From the NCBI RefSeq assembly GCF_011753055.1, contig NZ_VWWJ01000046.1, forward strand, positions 1 through 35,167: 35,167 bases of DNA. The letters run 5' to 3'. This document shows positions 32,666 through 35,167 of this stretch, one piece after another. The position numbers were made by a program, and so were the translations under genes. The stretch comes from Burkholderia sp. Ax-1719 (GTDB lineage: Bacteria > Pseudomonadota > Gammaproteobacteria > Burkholderiales > Burkholderiaceae). Every line of letters begins with the position of its first letter. Position 1 is the stretch's first letter. The notes below the pieces were generated by a model, which saw only the letters and a list, made by a program, of their open reading frames with translations, had not been told where the DNA came from and made no database searches.

Positions 32666-33662
32666 ATCCACCTTCCTTCATCGTGTCGGCTGCGCTGATC
32701 ATCTTCTGGACCCGCAACGCGTATTGACCATTGAAAATTCCGTAGCCGCATTCCATCACCGGCACGCCGTCCACCTTGGCGACGATGTGCTCGGGAACGT
32801 TCATCGGCAGCACATCGCCCTTCTTCATGTTCAGGATCTGCTCGAAGGTGATGGGCACCTGGGCCAGATCGGCGGTCAGCTCCACTTCGGCGGCCTGCAC
32901 CTGCTGCGAGAGCACGCGCACCCAGCGGCGGTCCACGTCGAGCACTTCGCCTTGCAGCGGCGAGGCCAGCACGTCGCGGATCGGCTCGATCATCGAATAC
33001 GGCATGCAGATGTGCAGCGTGCCGCCGGTCGGGCCGAACTCGATCGAGAACTGCGTGACGATGACGATTTCGTTGGGCGTGGCCACGTTGGCGAACTGCG
33101 TGTGCATTTCCGAGCGCACGTATTCGAAGTTCAGCGGGCGCACGCTTTTCCAGGCGCTCGTGTAGTGCTCGAACACCAGATTGAGCAGCTTGCTGATGAT
33201 GCGCTGCTCGGTCTGCGTGAAGTCGCGGCCTTCGACGCGCGTATGGAAGCGCCCGTCGCCGCCAAACAGGTTGTCCACCACGAAGAACACCAGATTCGGA
33301 TCGAACACGAACAGCGACGTGCCGCGCAACGGCTTCACGTGCACCAGGTTCAGGTTCGTCGGAATCGGCAGGTTGCGCGTGAACTCGCTGTACTTCTGCA
33401 CGCGCACCGGCCCGACCGAAATTTCGGCGGTACGGCGCATGAAATTGAAGATGCCTACGCGCAACAGACGCGCGAAACGCTCGTTGATGATCTCGAGACC
33501 GGGCATCCGGCCGCGCACGATGCGTTCCTGCGTGGCGATGTTGTACGGACGCACACCCTGCTTTTCAGCCTGGCTCGATTCCGTATCGACTTCGCCGGTG
33601 ACGCCTTTGAGGAGGGCATCGACCTCCTCCTGCGACATGAACTCGTCGTGCCCCATACTCAT
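32658..33662 (-). CDS. fliM: FliM, motor switch protein
   Basis: FliM is the C-ring subunit that binds CheY-P and sets rotation direction. It has 334 residues, equal to the E. coli length. The N-terminal CheY-binding segment is FMSQEEVDALLKG. The middle domain has the GGDGRFHTRVEGRDFTQTEQ region with the GGxG torque/switch motif. The C-terminal SpoA domain has FEQILNMKKGDVLPMNVPEH and VPVMECGYGIFNGQYALRV. GAGGA precedes the ATG. It lies 39 nt from fliL and overlaps fliN. Confidence 0.97.
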   Translation of the reverse strand: MSMGHDEFMSQEEVDALLKGVTGEVDTESSQAEKQGVRPYNIATQERIVRGRMPGLEIINERFARLLRVGIFNFMRRTAEISVGPVRVQKYSEFTRNLPIPTNLNLVHVKPLRGTSLFVFDPNLVFFVVDNLFGGDGRFHTRVEGRDFTQTEQRIISKLLNLVFEHYTSAWKSVRPLNFEYVRSEMHTQFANVATPNEIVIVTQFSIEFGPTGGTLHICMPYSMIEPIRDVLASPLQGEVLDVDRRWVRVLSQQVQAAEVELTADLAQVPITFEQILNMKKGDVLPMNVPEHIVAKVDGVPVMECGYGIFNGQYALRVQKMISAADTMKEGGYE

Positions 33663-33701
33663 GATGCGAAATCCTCGAATGTCTGCGCGCTGTGCATGTT
33701 T

Positions 33702-34205
33702 TTATTGCACGACGAATTCGGTGAAGAGGACGTCTTCGACCTTGGCCGGTTCGGCGCGCGAATCGGACGGCTGGGCGATCAGTTTGGCCAGCTCCGCCGC
33801 GAGGGTGCGCTTGCCGTCGAGCGGCGCGAGGTCGGACGGATGTTTGTTCGACAGCGCCAGCAGCACGCGGCTGCGGATTTCCGGCATGCGCGCGACCAGG
33901 GCGTCCTGGGTCGCCTGGCTATCGAGCTTGAGCGTGAGGCCGATGCGCAGATAGTGCGTCTCGCCGTCGTCGGACTGCAGGTTCACCGTCATCGGTTCGA
34001 GCGCGTAGTAGACCGGCACGGCGGGCGGCGGCGGCGCGGCGGCAGCCGGCGCGCTCGCGGCATGGCGCGACATGAAGAACCACACGCCCGCGCCGGCGGC
34101 GCCAGCGGCAACGATCGCGATGATCGCGATGAGAAGGATGCGCTTCAGCGGTCCGGGTTTTGCGCCTTGCGGGGCGGCTTGCTGGTTTGCGGGTGTGGTC
34201 GCCAT
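33702..34205 (-). CDS. fliL: FliL, basal-body/stator-associated protein
   Basis: FliL is a single-pass inner-membrane protein that surrounds or supports the stator units. It has 167 residues (E. coli 154). A basic cytoplasmic start (GAKPGPLKR) is followed by one membrane helix, ILLIAIIAIVAAGAAGAGVW. A Pro/Ala-rich linker leads to the periplasmic domain with YALEPMTVNLQSDDGETHYL and RIGLTLKLDS. The C-terminus VEDVLFTEFVVQ is typical. It is the first gene of the fliLMNOPQR unit, with a candidate FlhDC-type box 130-155 nt upstream. Confidence 0.95.
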   Translation of the reverse strand: MATTPANQQAAPQGAKPGPLKRILLIAIIAIVAAGAAGAGVWFFMSRHAASAPAAAAPPPPAVPVYYALEPMTVNLQSDDGETHYLRIGLTLKLDSQATQDALVARMPEIRSRVLLALSNKHPSDLAPLDGKRTLAAELAKLIAQPSDSRAEPAKVEDVLFTEFVVQ

Positions 34206-34553
34206 GTCGGTGTGCAGATCTGATGCGTTCGAATACGTCGAGGTTCGGATCGCGGGCCAGGCCTTGTCGGCGCAGCGCTCGCATTTCTTCCGGCAGCCTG
34301 CATTGTTCCGGCTTTTGCCTTACAGCGATGGGAAGAATAGACGGGGGATTTCCGGCTATCTCGTGGCTTTGTGCGGGATGCCAGGCAAACGATGCTGCGG
34401 GAATGGGGGATGGAGCGTAGCAGGAAGGCGGGGCGCCGGCGAGCGAGCGTTTCGGCCCATTCCTTTCCGCGTATTCGCGGCGCCAGGCGCGGGTAGCGCC
34501 GGGCCGCCCGGATACGCGCTGGCGCGCGCCGGTGTTGCGCGCTTGTGTTGCGA
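34206..34553. other. Intergenic region between fliK and fliL
   Basis: 348 nt without a supported gene. It holds the palindromic activator-type site at 34335-34360. Near the fliK end, GCGCGC at 34522-34527 and 34537-34542 could form a small hairpin, but without a T-run. The size and the activator-like site indicate that fliL starts its own transcript. Confidence 0.5.
34335..34360. promoter_or_regulatory. Candidate FlhDC-type box upstream of fliL
   Basis: GAATAG (34335-34340), 15 nt, CTATC (34356-34360). Aligned with the flgA/flgB site, allowing one gap, it shares GAATAGA.GGGG.GA.TT and CCGGCTAT as well as a following CGT. Two intergenic regions before class II operons carrying almost the same interrupted palindrome is good internal support. 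The identity of the binding protein is inferred. Confidence 0.55.
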
Positions 34554-35167
34554 TTAAGCGAAGGTGTCGATCAGGCCAACCGTGCGCGTCGTGGCCGTGG
34601 CGGCGGCGCTGCTTGCCACGTCGTCCACACCGCCCGTCGAGGCGATGCCGGAGCTGCCCGAGCGCGACGAACGCGAGCCGCCCGAGCCACTGCCCGACCC
34701 GCTGCTGTCCTGTTGCGCCTGCTGGTTCATCTGGCGCGAGAAGCCGTCGGTGACGCTCGCGCTGCCAAGGCCGATGCCGTTTTCCTGCATCTGCTCGCGC
34801 AGCTTCGGCAGGGCCGCTTCGACGGCCTCGCGCACCTGCTGGTGCTGCGAGACGAAGAGGGCGTGCGCGTGGTTGTCCGCGACCTGCAGCACCACTTGCA
34901 GCGGGCCGAGATCCTTCGGATTGAGCGTGAGTTCCGCCGACGACTGGTGCGCGTTCGAGAGGAACACGACCTTCTGGCTGAGCGCGTCTTCCCAGTCGGA
35001 GGTGCCCACCTGCGGCGACAGCGTGCTGGACGCCGCCGCCGTTTGCGCGGCCGGGTTGCTGGCGGCCGAGGCGGCTTGCGTCGCCTGTGCCTGGGCGGCT
35101 GCGGCAGCGGCCTGGCTGGCGGCGAGCGCATCCGTGACGGCGTTGGTGGCGCTCGACGTATCGGTGT
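34554..35167 (-). CDS. fliK: FliK, hook-length control protein, C-terminal part (5' end outside window)
   Basis: FliK measures hook length and triggers the FlhB switch. The frame is open to the window edge, so the N-terminal ruler part is missing. An internal GTG at 35009 is not the true start. The visible part begins with Ala/Gln-rich sequence. The conserved C-terminal domain follows, with SQKVVFLSNAHQSSAELTLN, PKDLGPLQVVLQVADNHAHA and VREAVEAALPKLREQMQENG. This domain contacts FlhB. A Ser/Gly/Arg-rich stretch precedes the end GLIDTFA. It is followed on the same strand by fliL after 348 nt. Confidence 0.93.
   Translation of the reverse strand, partial: TDTSSATNAVTDALAASQAAAAAAQAQATQAASAASNPAAQTAAASSTLSPQVGTSDWEDALSQKVVFLSNAHQSSAELTLNPKDLGPLQVVLQVADNHAHALFVSQHQQVREAVEAALPKLREQMQENGIGLGSASVTDGFSRQMNQQAQQDSSGSGSGSGGSRSSRSGSSGIASTGGVDDVASSAAATATTRTVGLIDTFA

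Overview
The window is a 35 kb stretch of a high-GC chromosome that is almost entirely the chemotaxis and flagellar locus of a betaproteobacterium, most likely Burkholderiaceae (Paraburkholderia/Caballeronia/Burkholderia type). This rests on the gene order cheB-cheY-cheZ, flhB-flhA-flhF-flhG-fliA, flgN-flgM-flgA divergent from flgBCDEFGHIJ, ycgR, flgKL, and an opposed fliK-fliLMNOPQR block. The DUF2844/DUF3443 pair and the close match of CheY and CheZ to the proteobacterial flagellar versions fit. Taxonomy is inferred from content only.

Layout. 1-1960: end of cheB, then cheY and cheZ. 2282-4206: an overlapping pair encoding an exported DUF2844 protein and a DUF3443 lipoprotein, unrelated to flagella by sequence. 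4446-12858: the export gate genes flhB and flhA, the placement/number regulators flhF and flhG, and the flagellar sigma factor fliA. A RelE-type toxin with a Phd/YefM-type antitoxin lies on the minus strand between flhA and flhF. 13055-15449 (minus): flgN, flgM, flgA. 15677-23468: rod, hook, ring and muramidase genes flgB to flgJ. 23816-28122: the c-di-GMP brake protein YcgR, then flgK and flgL. 28343-29545: a class II Fic protein, an apparent insertion. 29568-34205 (minus): fliR, Q, P, O, N, M, L. 34554-35167 (minus): the C-terminal end of fliK.

Regulation read from the sequence. Four sites resemble sigma-28 (FliA) promoters, with -35 close to TAAAGTTT and -10 close to GCCGATAA. They sit upstream of cheY, flgM, ycgR and flgK, all plausible late-class genes, while fliA itself and its anti-sigma factor flgM are in the window. 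Two near-identical interrupted palindromes (GAATAG, 15-16 nt, CTAT) lie in the flgA/flgB divergent gap and upstream of fliL. They look like FlhDC-type class II activator boxes; a weaker relative lies upstream of flhB. Clear hairpin-plus-T-run terminators follow fliA, flgN and flgL.

The least ordinary parts are the two accessory insertions. Both carry AT-rich control regions built from 12-bp tandem repeats: three copies upstream of the antitoxin, and two arrays of three copies flanking the presumed fic promoter. A truncated HTH-antitoxin gene fragment and a plus-strand terminator lie between flhA and the toxin gene. Other points of note are an FlhG whose P-loop lacks lysine, and a DUF3443 lipoprotein with two pepsin-like DTGS/DSGS motifs.
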